In this document: positions 7,797 to 15,040 of the stretch, piece after piece
Layout: each line of letters starts with the position of its first letter
Position numbering within the stretch: position 1 is the first letter of the stretch
Source of the DNA: Streptomyces sp. AV19
GTDB taxonomy: Bacteria > Actinomycetota > Actinomycetes > Streptomycetales > Streptomycetaceae
NCBI RefSeq assembly: GCF_015999245.1
Contig: NZ_JAEAMR010000007.1
Span: 1,159,634-1,213,227, forward strand
DNA length: 53,594 nt
Reading direction: 5' to 3'
Notes under the pieces: generated by a model
The model's input: only the letters and a program-made list of their open reading frames with translations
The model's database searches: none
Told to the model about the DNA's origin: nothing
Position numbers and translations under genes: made by a program

Positions 7797-8684
7797 GTGG
7801 GACCGCTGCTCGCCCTGCTGGCCGCCGCCTCCGTGGCCGGCGTCTGCCACGCCGTCGCCCTGTGCCGGGGCGAGGCGAAGCTGCCGCCGGACCTGGCGGT
7901 CGCGCTGGAGGTCGGGGCCACCCGCACCTCGGCCGTCGGCTCGGCCGTCGACCGGCTGGGCATGCGCGGCGCCCCGCTCGTCCTGCGCCTGATGGGCGAG
8001 CGGCGCGTCGCCCGGATCCGCACCCGCATCGACCGCGCCGGCAACCCCGGCGGCCTGACCGTGGACCGTTACGCGGCCCGCCGGGCGGTGTACGGAGCGC
8101 TGGGCTTCGGCGGCGCGCTCGTGATGGTCGCGAAGGGGCAGTGGCTGGTGGCGCTGCTGCTCGTCGCCTTCGGACTGTTCTGGATCGAGGTCGGCATCTG
8201 GGCCGCCGTCCGCGAGCGGCGCGTCGCGATCGAGCGCACGCTCCCGGACTTCCTCGACGTCCTCGCCGTCGTGGTGAGCGCCGGGCTGAGTTTCCGGCAG
8301 GCGCTCGACCGGGTCGCGGAGCGCTACGAGGGCCCCTGGGCGGACGAACTGCGCATCGCCCTGCGCCAGATGGACATGGGCGTCAGCCGCCGCGAGGCGT
8401 TCGAGGGCCTGCGCCGGCGCAACGACTCCGAGCAGGTGGCCCAGTTCGTCTCCGCCCTGCAACAGGGCGAGGAGCTCGGCTCGCCCATCGTCGACACCCT
8501 CATGGACCTCGCCGACGACATGCGCCGCACCGACGCGCAGAACGCCCGCCGCCGCGCGGCCCGGGCGGTGCCCAAGGCGACCGTGATCATCACGACGTTC
8601 ATGGTGCCGGGGACGCTGGCGCTGATGGTGGCGGGCTTCTTCCTCGGCTCCGGGGTGGACTTCGGGACGGTGACGGGGCGGTGA
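7797..8684 (+). CDS. tadC: TadC, type II secretion system F-family inner membrane protein
   Basis: 295 residues starting at GTG 7797 behind a perfect AGGAGG (7783-7788). It has an N-terminal hydrophobic segment, paired helices around 98-125, a T2SSF domain (FLDVLAVVVSAGLSFRQAL...) and a C-terminal membrane segment. It is the partner of TadB in the pilus platform. The next gene (Flp pilin) lies 305 bases on, so the assembly genes and the pilin may be expressed separately. Confidence 0.92.
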   Translation: MGPLLALLAAASVAGVCHAVALCRGEAKLPPDLAVALEVGATRTSAVGSAVDRLGMRGAPLVLRLMGERRVARIRTRIDRAGNPGGLTVDRYAARRAVYGALGFGGALVMVAKGQWLVALLLVAFGLFWIEVGIWAAVRERRVAIERTLPDFLDVLAVVVSAGLSFRQALDRVAERYEGPWADELRIALRQMDMGVSRREAFEGLRRRNDSEQVAQFVSALQQGEELGSPIVDTLMDLADDMRRTDAQNARRRAARAVPKATVIITTFMVPGTLALMVAGFFLGSGVDFGTVTGR

Positions 8685-8989
8685 GGCGACAGCCGCAAGG
8701 GCTTTTGAAGAAGCGCGAGTTGTGTGAAGACTCTTCGCTTCTGCAATTAGTTGTGGGACAGTCGTCGTCGCCCGGAAACAGCTCCCGGAGGGACTTGCTG
8801 CCGGAACGGAGGTGCGGCGTGTGATGCGCGGGATATTCCAACTTCCGTGCGATGGGGGAGAAGTGGGGCATGCGCACTGTTCCGCGCCTGGCGTTTGGGC
8901 GTACGTTTCCCGTGCGGCGAGTGACGGTACGCGTACGTGGACTCACCCGCAGAACCGCAACCGACCGGCCGCCCGCGGAGGGGAAGAGG
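8685..8989 (+). promoter_or_regulatory. Intergenic region between tadC and the Flp pilin gene
   Basis: Less GC-rich than its surroundings. An inverted repeat GAAGCG...CGCTTC (about 8710-8740) could end or attenuate the tadC transcript. A GTACGCGTAC palindrome lies near 8929. It probably carries a separate pilin promoter, but no -10/-35 pair is convincing. The in-frame extension of the pilin to 8852 lacks support. Confidence 0.4.
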
Positions 8990-9166
8990 ATGGGGCAGCG
9001 TTTCCGGGTTCAGGGATTCCGGGGCCAGGACGACCGGGGGCAGACCTCGGTCGAGTACCTGGGCATCATCGCGGTGGTCGTGGCGATCGTGCTGGTGCTG
9101 ACGACGACGGACTTCGGGACGGTGATCGCCAAGGCGGTCATGGACCAGATCCACAAGATCACCTGA
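8990..9166 (+). CDS. flp: Flp family type IVb pilin
   Basis: 58 residues: basic leader, then GQTSVEYLGIIAVVVAIVL, the class III prepilin signal with G at -1 and the conserved E at +5 before a long hydrophobic helix. A short C-terminal segment ends in DQIHKIT. This is the major pilus subunit expected to be processed by the prepilin peptidase at 17956. The start is ATG 8990, preceded by GGGGAAGAGG. Confidence 0.9.
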   Translation: MGQRFRVQGFRGQDDRGQTSVEYLGIIAVVVAIVLVLTTTDFGTVIAKAVMDQIHKIT

Positions 9167-9780
9167 GCCGCGCGCGGGGAGCGCGGGACGCCGGGCAGGC
9201 GTTCCCGGTCTACGTCGTGGCCGTCGCGGGCCTGCTGTTCGTCGCCCTCGCGGTCTTCGCCGTGGGCATGGCCGGGGCGGCCAGGAACGGCGCGCAGTCG
9301 GCGGCCGACGCGTCCGCCCTCGCGGCGGCGCAGAGCTACCGGGACGAGGTGTTCGCCGGCTTCCTGCGGGACGTCGGCACCGCCGACGCGGGACGGCGCT
9401 GGCTCACCGGCCTCGGGGATCCCCCGCGGGCCGCGTGCTCCGAGGCGGCCCGGCTCGCGGGGAGCAACGACGCCGACGACGAGCGGTGTCAGGTCACCAC
9501 GGGCCCCGGGCCGGCGACCTCGTTCGACGTGACGGTGCGGACGCGCAGGGCGGTCGGCGAGTCGGTCGTCCCCGGCACGGAGGACACCCACGCGCGGGCC
9601 TCGGCGCGGGCCGTGGTGGAGCCGCGCTGCCGCCCGGGGCCGGGGGACGTCCCGCGCGCCGGGCCGTTCCTCCTGCTGTGCGACGACGGACGGGAGCTGG
9701 CGGTCGACCCCGCGCACATGGACCCGCTCCTCGACGCCAGGGCCCTGTTCGCCGTCCGGCTTGCCGCCACCGACCAGTGA
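9163..9780 (+). CDS. TadG-like pilus assembly protein (putative CTG start)
   Basis: About 205 residues. RDAGQAFPVYVVAVAGLLFVALAVFAVG begins with the GQAFP-type motif and membrane helix of actinobacterial TadG-related proteins, followed by GAARNGAQSAADASALAAAQ and an extracytoplasmic domain with four cysteines. No ATG, GTG or TTG exists between the pilin gene and the motif. The only plausible start is CTG 9163, overlapping the pilin TGA as CTGA, which suggests coupled initiation. A GTG inside the membrane segment would remove the conserved motif. The product is a minor pilin-like component of the Tad machine. Confidence 0.8.
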   Translation: MSRARGARDAGQAFPVYVVAVAGLLFVALAVFAVGMAGAARNGAQSAADASALAAAQSYRDEVFAGFLRDVGTADAGRRWLTGLGDPPRAACSEAARLAGSNDADDERCQVTTGPGPATSFDVTVRTRRAVGESVVPGTEDTHARASARAVVEPRCRPGPGDVPRAGPFLLLCDDGRELAVDPAHMDPLLDARALFAVRLAATDQ

Positions 9781-9838
9781 CCGACGGGACCGATGAGCGA
9801 CCGACGGGACCGATGAGCGACCGACGGGACCGACGGGA
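9779..9838 (+). repeat. 20-bp tandem repeat between pilus genes
   Basis: GACCGACGGGACCGATGAGC repeated at 9779-9798 and 9799-9818, with a third degenerate copy. Each unit carries an ATGA/TGAG start-stop motif. It fills the spacer between the TadG-like gene and the lipoprotein gene. Confidence 0.75.
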
Positions 9839-9862
9839 CCGACGAGCGAAGGAATGCGAGCG

Positions 9863-10414
9863 ATGAGCGCAGGGCACCGGAGATTCGCGGCCATGGCCCT
9901 CATGGTCCCGCTGGCCGCGGCGGCGGTGGGATGCGGCGGGGACAGCGGGGACAAGGACGACGGCGGCGGCAGCCCGGGGAGCTCCCGGCCGGTCGCGGAT
10001 TCCGAGGACTCCGCCCCGGCCGGCACGCTGGGGGAGCTCAAGGGCCCCGACGACGTGGTGGTGACGATCAGTTCCGCCGTCCGGGACGGCGGCGGCTTCG
10101 TCACCGTGCAGGGCTCCGTCACCAATCGCGGCAAGGCCGTCTTCGACGCGCTCGAATGGCGGTCCAAGGAGACCGGGCTGAAATCGAGATCCGCGATATC
10201 CGGGGCCTCGCTCGTCGACGACCGCAGCAAGAAGCGCTACCTCGTGCTGCGCGACACGGACGGCGAGTGCCTGTGCACGACGGGCCTGACGAACATCAAG
10301 CCGGGCGAATCCCGCCCTCTCTTCGCCCAGTTCCCCGCACCCCCGTCCGAGATCACCGCCGTCGACTTCCAGCTCCCCACCATGCCCACCGTCCGCATCA
10401 GGCTCTCGGGGTGA
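9863..10414 (+). CDS. Putative lipoprotein of the Tad locus
   Basis: 183 residues. A short basic N-terminus, hydrophobic MALMVPLAAAAVG, then a lipobox cysteine (AAVGC) indicate lipidation and surface anchoring. A Gly/Asp/Ser-rich linker leads to a beta-rich domain (VVVTISSAVRDGGGFVTVQG..., DGECLCTTGL with a CxC pair), which resembles extracellular immunoglobulin-like folds. No named family was recognised. ATG 9863 is favoured over 9854 because AAGGA sits at the right distance. It is followed after four bases by the OmpA-domain gene, so the two products probably act together at the cell surface. Confidence 0.8.
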   Translation: MSAGHRRFAAMALMVPLAAAAVGCGGDSGDKDDGGGSPGSSRPVADSEDSAPAGTLGELKGPDDVVVTISSAVRDGGGFVTVQGSVTNRGKAVFDALEWRSKETGLKSRSAISGASLVDDRSKKRYLVLRDTDGECLCTTGLTNIKPGESRPLFAQFPAPPSEITAVDFQLPTMPTVRIRLSG

Positions 10415-10418
10415 CCCG

Positions 10419-11009
10419 GTGACCCGCCTGCTGCTCCCCGCACTCGTGCTGGTCGCCACCCTCGCGGCGGCGCCCGCTCACGCGTCCGGCCCCGGCGACC
10501 CCGCGAACACCACCCCGCCCGTCCGCCTCGACCCCACCGCCCCCGGCCTGAAGCTGCGCAAGGGCGCGCGGCTCGCCCCCGGGCGCGTCCTCGACATCAA
10601 GTCCGTCGTGGAGACGGGCAGCGACGGCGGGGAGCGCCGCGAGGACACCAACGTGGACGTGACGTTCGCCCTCCAGACGGAGATCCTCTTCGACAAGGAC
10701 AGCGCCGAGCTGGGCGGGGCGGCCGGGCAGCGCATCGGCGTGATCGCCGTCGAGGCCAGGAAGCAGCGGGCGACGACGATCCGCGTCTTCGGTTTCACCG
10801 ACGACCTCGGCTCGGCCGACCACGGCGTCGCCCTCTCCAAGGAACGCGCGAACGCGGTCCAGCGCCGCCTCGCCCAGGAACTGGCCTCGTCGGCAGTCAC
10901 CTACCAGATCCGGGGGTACGGCGAGGAGTACGCGATCGCCGACAACTCCACGGAGGAGGGCCGCCGCAAGAACCGCAGGGTGGAGGTCACCTTCCCGCGC
11001 AGGGGATGA
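10419..11009 (+). CDS. Secreted OmpA-domain (peptidoglycan-binding) protein
   Basis: 196 residues starting at GTG 10419. The signal peptide (LLLPALVLVATLAAAPAHAS) has an AHA cleavage site. The OmpA C-terminal-like domain follows: ILFDKDSAEL, GFTDDLGSADHGVALSKERA and NSTEEGRRKNRRVEV hold the Asp and Arg residues that bind diaminopimelate in the family. It probably ties the Tad pilus or its lipoprotein partner to the wall. It lies four bases after the lipoprotein gene. Confidence 0.9.
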   Translation: MTRLLLPALVLVATLAAAPAHASGPGDPANTTPPVRLDPTAPGLKLRKGARLAPGRVLDIKSVVETGSDGGERREDTNVDVTFALQTEILFDKDSAELGGAAGQRIGVIAVEARKQRATTIRVFGFTDDLGSADHGVALSKERANAVQRRLAQELASSAVTYQIRGYGEEYAIADNSTEEGRRKNRRVEVTFPRRG

Positions 11010-11049
11010 TGATCAAGAACGGTTTTCGGCCACCACCGAGGAGTCCTCC

Positions 11050-11658
11050 TTGCGCAAGCTCGTGTACTGCATCGCCTCCACCATCGACGGTCACATCGCG
11101 GGCCCGGACGGCGCGGACCCCACCGGCCCCGACGGCTTCTGGCCGGTCCCCGCGGACTACATCCAGCACCTCGTCGCCGAGTACCCGGAGATCCTCCCGG
11201 CCCCCGCCCGCGCCGCGCTCGGCGTCACGGCGGAGGGCACGCACTTCGACACGGTCGTGGAGGGCCGCCGCACGTACGAGATCGGCCTGAAGGCCGGGAT
11301 CCCCGACGCGTACCCCCACCTGCGCCACCTGGTCTTCTCCCGCACCCTCACCGAGGCCCCGGCCCCGGCCGTGGAACTCGTCGCCACCGACCCGGCGGAG
11401 AAGGTCCGCGAGCTCAAGCAGCAGCCCGGCAAGGACATCTGGCTCATCGGCGGCGGCGAACTGGCGGCTTCTCTTTACGGCGAGATCGACCGCCTGATCA
11501 TCAAGCTGGGCCCGCTGACGACGGGCACGGGCATTCCGCTGTTCGCCGAGTCGGCCGGCTTCGCGCCGCGCGTGTGGACGCTGTCGGGGCATGTGGTGAT
11601 GGAGAGCGGCGCGGTGTTCCTGACGTACGACCGGGGCGAGGACGCGCGGGACGCGTAG
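11050..11658 (+). CDS. Dihydrofolate reductase (RibD C-terminal-like) family protein
   Basis: 202 residues starting at TTG 11050 after GAGGA. The fold signatures are RKLVYCIASTIDGHIAGPDG at the N-terminus, a VVEGRRTYE motif (~75-83), the LRHLVFSRTL strand and KDIWLIGGGELAASLYG (NADPH-binding Gly-rich turn). Members reduce pteridines or riboflavin-type intermediates, but most are uncharacterised. It lies 40 bases after the OmpA gene; a shared transcript is possible but a functional link is not evident. Confidence 0.88.
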   Translation: MRKLVYCIASTIDGHIAGPDGADPTGPDGFWPVPADYIQHLVAEYPEILPAPARAALGVTAEGTHFDTVVEGRRTYEIGLKAGIPDAYPHLRHLVFSRTLTEAPAPAVELVATDPAEKVRELKQQPGKDIWLIGGGELAASLYGEIDRLIIKLGPLTTGTGIPLFAESAGFAPRVWTLSGHVVMESGAVFLTYDRGEDARDA

Positions 11659-12097
11659 CCACCCGTGGGGCGGCATGGTGCTTCGTCGGCCGCCCGCCTC
11701 GTCTCGGGCCCTCCGGGCCCAAAGATGGCCGGCTACGCGAGGGGGTGGGCGGGGCCGGCCGTTCGGCTGCGGGTCACCGGTGGTGGCGGGCGGGGGCGGA
11801 GGGCTGGCTGTCGACGTGGGCGGGTTGGGCACGGTGGTACAGCTGCCCCTCCGGGTCCGGCCCGGAGGGGCAGTGGGTGGGGCGGGGTGGTCCGGAGCGG
11901 ACGCGGTGGCGGCGTGGTCGTTGCGCCCTTGATTGCGGGCAGTTGGGGTGTGATCGGCCATGGAGGGCCCTTTGCGGCAGAACCAAACTGCCCGCTTTCC
12001 GCACCGGAGCCCTCGTTGCCGCTCCCCACCCGCACCCGACAGCCGGCCCCGGCCAACCCCTCGCGTAGCGGGGACGGTGTGGACGCCGCAGGGGCGG
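11659..12097. other. Convergent intergenic region, no gene seen
   Basis: Apart from the hairpin at 11843-11873, nothing with coding signal was recognised. ORFs on both strands lack ribosome sites and typical codon bias. Confidence 0.5.
11843..11873. terminator. Perfect 13-bp hairpin, bidirectional terminator
   Basis: CTGCCCCTCCGGG (11843-11855), loop TCCGG, CCCGGAGGGGCAG (11861-11873). It lies between the convergent DHFR-like gene and the DUF3472-ricin gene. Confidence 0.65.
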
Positions 12098-13246
12098 TCA
12101 GGGCGTGGCGGGAACCGTCCAGCGCTGGTTGGCCGTGCCGGTGCAGTCGCGTATCTGCAAGGGGGTGCCTGCGGCGGTGGACGGAGCGGTGAGGCAGCGG
12201 CCGGAGGCCGGGTTGCGCAGGCCGCCGTTGCCGTCGCGGACCCACCGCTGGTTGGCGCCGCCGTTGCAGTCGTAGGCCAGGACCGGGGTGCCGTTCCGGG
12301 TCCCGCTCTCCGCCACGTCCAGGCACAGGCCGCTCGTCATCAGGTGCAGGGCCTTGTCCTTGCCGAGGACCCACTGCTGGTTGTCGGCCCCGGTCGGCGG
12401 CCGCAGCAAGGCGGTACCGCCGTCGGCCTCGACGGCCTTCCCTCCGGGGCCGGTTACCGCGCCGCGCACCGAGTTGCCGATCGCGTTGCTCTGCACGCTG
12501 CCGTCGCGGGTGACGTCGATGCGGCTCATGTCCGCGCAGCTCGAACTGGCCTTGGTGCCGGAGACCTTGGCGGTGACCTTCCCGTCGTCCCCCTGCGGCA
12601 GCCCGAATCGCACCTGCGAATAGGGCTGGTCGTTGCAGGAGGCCCGGTCGTCGTTCCACTCGAAGTACTCGGTCCAGTCGACCATTCCGTCGGGCGAGAC
12701 CCGGTCCGAGGCGGCGCGGATGCTGCCGAGCTTGAAGGAGGCGCCGGTGGTCTCGTCGGTCACCGTGACGCCGAACCAGCGGTTGCCCTCGTGGGCGACC
12801 CGGGTGCGGTACGTATGTCCCTGCTGCCAGTCGTACTTGATGCGGCAGCTCTTGCCCTCGCCCTCGCCGCCGAAGTCGACGCAGTAGCTGCCCTTCGACC
12901 CCGGCTTCGCCTCCGTCGCGTCCCAGACGGAAAAGAGGAACGTGCGCTTCTCGCCGGGGCCGTTGGCCTGCATCCCGGTGTACGCGCCGTTTCCCTTGGT
13001 GAAGCCGAACTGGTGGCTCCAGAAGACATTGGCCGCCCGACCGGGGTCCTTGGTGACCGTGGTGCGGAAGGTGACGTTCGACAGGCCCTTGGCGGCGCCG
13101 GGGAAGGCGTAGTCGGTGTACGAGCCGGGGGTGTCGGACGCGGAAGCCGTGCCCGCTGCGGTCAGGGCGGCGCCCGTCGCCGTGGCGAGGACTGTTGCCG
13201 CGACGATCCAGCGGCGCGGGGTTCTCGGCCGGGTCGGTGAAGTCAT
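12098..13246 (-). CDS. Secreted DUF3472-like protein with C-terminal ricin-type lectin domain
   Basis: 382 residues. Twin-arginine-like N-terminus (TPRRWIVAATVLATATGAAL) with an ASA cleavage site near 37. The middle part (YTDYAFPGAAKGLSNVTFRTTV, VFWSHQFGFTKGNGAYTGMQ) matches the DUF3472 pattern as I remember it. The last ~130 residues form a ricin B-type beta-trefoil with QxW repeats (NQQWVLG, NQRWVRD, NQRWTVP) and paired cysteines, suggesting carbohydrate binding. Enzymatic role unknown. ATG 13246 has GGAAGAA upstream. It is divergent from the pore-former-like gene at 13516, and the two share a 269-bp AT-richer control region. Confidence 0.85.
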   Translation of the reverse strand: MTSPTRPRTPRRWIVAATVLATATGAALTAAGTASASDTPGSYTDYAFPGAAKGLSNVTFRTTVTKDPGRAANVFWSHQFGFTKGNGAYTGMQANGPGEKRTFLFSVWDATEAKPGSKGSYCVDFGGEGEGKSCRIKYDWQQGHTYRTRVAHEGNRWFGVTVTDETTGASFKLGSIRAASDRVSPDGMVDWTEYFEWNDDRASCNDQPYSQVRFGLPQGDDGKVTAKVSGTKASSSCADMSRIDVTRDGSVQSNAIGNSVRGAVTGPGGKAVEADGGTALLRPPTGADNQQWVLGKDKALHLMTSGLCLDVAESGTRNGTPVLAYDCNGGANQRWVRDGNGGLRNPASGRCLTAPSTAAGTPLQIRDCTGTANQRWTVPATP

Positions 13247-13515
13247 GGGGGTTCTTCCGTAGTGCGTGGGGGGTGCCTGTTCGGCGTGTTGATCATGCAA
13301 GCGCCGGCGCGGCGCACCGCCCAGGGCCGAAAGTCCCTTGTGCGGAAAGGTCGTTGCGGATTAACCGCAAAGTGGAGTGATCAACAACAACTTTGCCAAT
13401 TCTTGGTGTATTTGGCCGGACATTCGGACCAGTGTCGTCCGCATCGCACGGCGACCGATCCGGGCCCCACGACCCCGCTCGCCGTTCCCCCCACGCTCCG
13501 AGGAGGAATCCGTTC
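13247..13515. promoter_or_regulatory. Shared divergent control region of two secreted-protein genes
   Basis: 269 bases, AT-richer than average around 13360-13430 (AACCGCAAAG, TCAACAACAACTTTGCCAATTCTTGGTGTATTTGG). It contains an imperfect dyad GGCCGGACATTCGGACC. Promoters for both genes must lie here, but no -10/-35 pair can be fixed with confidence. Confidence 0.4.
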
Positions 13516-14184
13516 ATGACGGAATGCAGAAGACGGCGGCGGTACGGCCGCCGCGCCCTGGCGCTGTCGGCCGCCGCGATGGGCATGGTGGCGGTCGCCG
13601 CCCTCCCCGCCTCGGCCGCCGACCTCAGCCCCCGGGAGGTCATGGCCGACTGCGCCTCCGGTGCCGGCAAGTGCACCTTCAACGATCCCCGGTTCGGCGC
13701 CGCCTACCTCGGCAACTACAAGCGGGTCTCCGACGAGCTCCACAACTGCACCAGCTCGGACGCCACCCAGTCGATGAGCTGGTCCGACACGGTGGGCTCC
13801 AGCGACACGGCCGGCGTGACCATATCCGTCGGCGGCAAGATCGAAGGCATCATCGACGTCAGTGTGCAGGCGAACTACAGCCACACCTGGTCGAGTTCGC
13901 ACTCCGAGACCAGCACCCTGGGGATGACCGTCAAGCCGGGCGAGGTCGGCTGGATCTCCCGGGCCCAGGTGATGCGGAACGTGTCCGGCACCTGGCAGAC
14001 CCACTACGACTCCCCCAAGGCGGGCCACTACTACTGGTACGTCGGCGACACGATCACCGGGCCCGCCCCCAACGGGACCGACGGCGTCCACAACGCGGTC
14101 GTCGTCAAGACCCGCCCCATGACGGGTGCCGAGAAGGCGTCCTGCTCCACCCGGAAGGCGAAGGTCTTCCGCAGCGTGAACTGA
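13516..14184 (+). CDS. Secreted protein resembling aerolysin/ETX-MTX2-type beta-pore formers
   Basis: 222 residues. Signal peptide RALALSAAAMGMVAVAALPASAA, cleavage near 35. The mature part has an alternating Ser/Thr-hydrophobic segment (about 80-140: TAGVTISVGGKIEGIIDVSV, YSHTWSSSHSETSTLGMTVK) followed by PGEVGWISRAQV and GTWQTHY. This pattern is typical of the membrane-insertion region and following strands of ETX/MTX2 aerolysin-like proteins. There are four cysteines (MADCA, GKCT, LHNCT, SCST). Assignment is by pattern only. ATG 13516 follows AGGAGG (13501-13506). It is divergent from the DUF3472-lectin gene. Confidence 0.8.
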   Translation: MTECRRRRRYGRRALALSAAAMGMVAVAALPASAADLSPREVMADCASGAGKCTFNDPRFGAAYLGNYKRVSDELHNCTSSDATQSMSWSDTVGSSDTAGVTISVGGKIEGIIDVSVQANYSHTWSSSHSETSTLGMTVKPGEVGWISRAQVMRNVSGTWQTHYDSPKAGHYYWYVGDTITGPAPNGTDGVHNAVVVKTRPMTGAEKASCSTRKAKVFRSVN

Positions 14185-14338
14185 CCCACGGCGCCCCCGC
14201 CGGCCGGGCCCCCGCCCAGACGGCCCCTCGACCGGCCGTGCCGAACACCCCCGATCGGCAAGGCCGCAACGGCCCGGCTCGCCTCCCTGATCCCCCCTCG
14301 GGGCGAGCCGGGTCACCCCCTTCTCACGGTTGCGCCGC

Positions 14339-14977
14339 ATGAACCACCTCTCCCCCCACCGCTTCACCGTCGGCTTCGACCTCGACCTCACCCTCGTCGA
14401 CACCCGCCCCGCCGTCCGCGCCGCGTACGCGGCCCTGGCGGCGGCCACCGGCGCGTACATCGACGTCGACGTGGCCGCCGCCCGCGTCGATCACCCGCTG
14501 GAGCAGGAGCTGCGCGACTGGTTCCCGGAGGACCGGGTGCCCGGGGCGCGGGAGGTCTGCGTGGCGGACCACCCCCGGCACGGGATCACGCTCTCGCCCG
14601 CCATGCCCGGCGCCCGCGAGGCCGTCGGCGCCGTCCGGGCCCTGGGCGGGCGGGTGCTCGTCCTCACCGCGCGCCACTCCCGCAACGCCCGTCTCCATCT
14701 CGACCACCTCGGCATCGAACCCGACGTCGTCGAGGGCTCGTTGTGGACCGGGGGCAGGGCCGTCGCGCTGCGCCGCTACGGCGCGGCGGTCCACGTGGGC
14801 GACGACGTCGTCGACATGCGCTGCGCGCGTACGGCCGGAGCGCTGGCCGTGGGTGTCGTCAGCGGCTTCTGCGCCGCGGAGGCGCTGCGCTCGGCCGGGG
14901 CGCAGGTGATCCTGCCGGGGCTCGGGCACTTCCCCGCCTGGCTGCACAGCTATCTCACGGGTCCCGTCCGTACGTGA
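14339..14977 (+). CDS. HAD-superfamily hydrolase
   Basis: 212 residues. Motif I is DLDLTLVDT near the N-terminus (nucleophile and second Asp), motif II lies in VLVLTARHS, and motif IV is GDDVVDM. A helical cap lies between motifs I and II. The family covers phosphatases such as phosphoglycolate phosphatase; the substrate cannot be told. ATG 14339 is chosen; TTG 14330 is an alternative and neither has a clear ribosome site. Its 3' end carries tandem 15-base repeats that may control the next gene. Confidence 0.88.
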   Translation: MNHLSPHRFTVGFDLDLTLVDTRPAVRAAYAALAAATGAYIDVDVAAARVDHPLEQELRDWFPEDRVPGAREVCVADHPRHGITLSPAMPGAREAVGAVRALGGRVLVLTARHSRNARLHLDHLGIEPDVVEGSLWTGGRAVALRRYGAAVHVGDDVVDMRCARTAGALAVGVVSGFCAAEALRSAGAQVILPGLGHFPAWLHSYLTGPVRT

Positions 14978-14998
14978 TCGATTCCGTACGTGATCGAT
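14968..14998. repeat. Tandem direct repeat CCGTACGTGATCGAT, possible operator
   Basis: Copies at 14968-14982 and 14984-14998, 16-base period, each ending in the palindrome ATCGAT. They overlap the HAD gene stop and lie just upstream of the leaderless-type promoter of the DUF2332 gene. Confidence 0.6.
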
Positions 14999-15027
14999 CC
15001 CATACCTCCGGCCCGGCCCGCCGGTCC

Positions 15028-15033
15028 TACCGT
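15028..15033 (+). promoter_or_regulatory. Candidate -10 of a leaderless DUF2332 transcript
   Basis: TACCGT (TANNNT) stands 7 bases before ATG 15041, with no ribosome site in between. This is the usual arrangement of leaderless actinobacterial mRNAs. Confidence 0.5.
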
Positions 15034-15040
15034 GGGCCCC

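Noticed and set aside
8812..9162. Long 5' extension of the TadG-like gene upstream of and overlapping the pilin gene
   Set aside because: The extension overlaps the pilin in another frame and is low-complexity; the conserved part begins only after the pilin stop.
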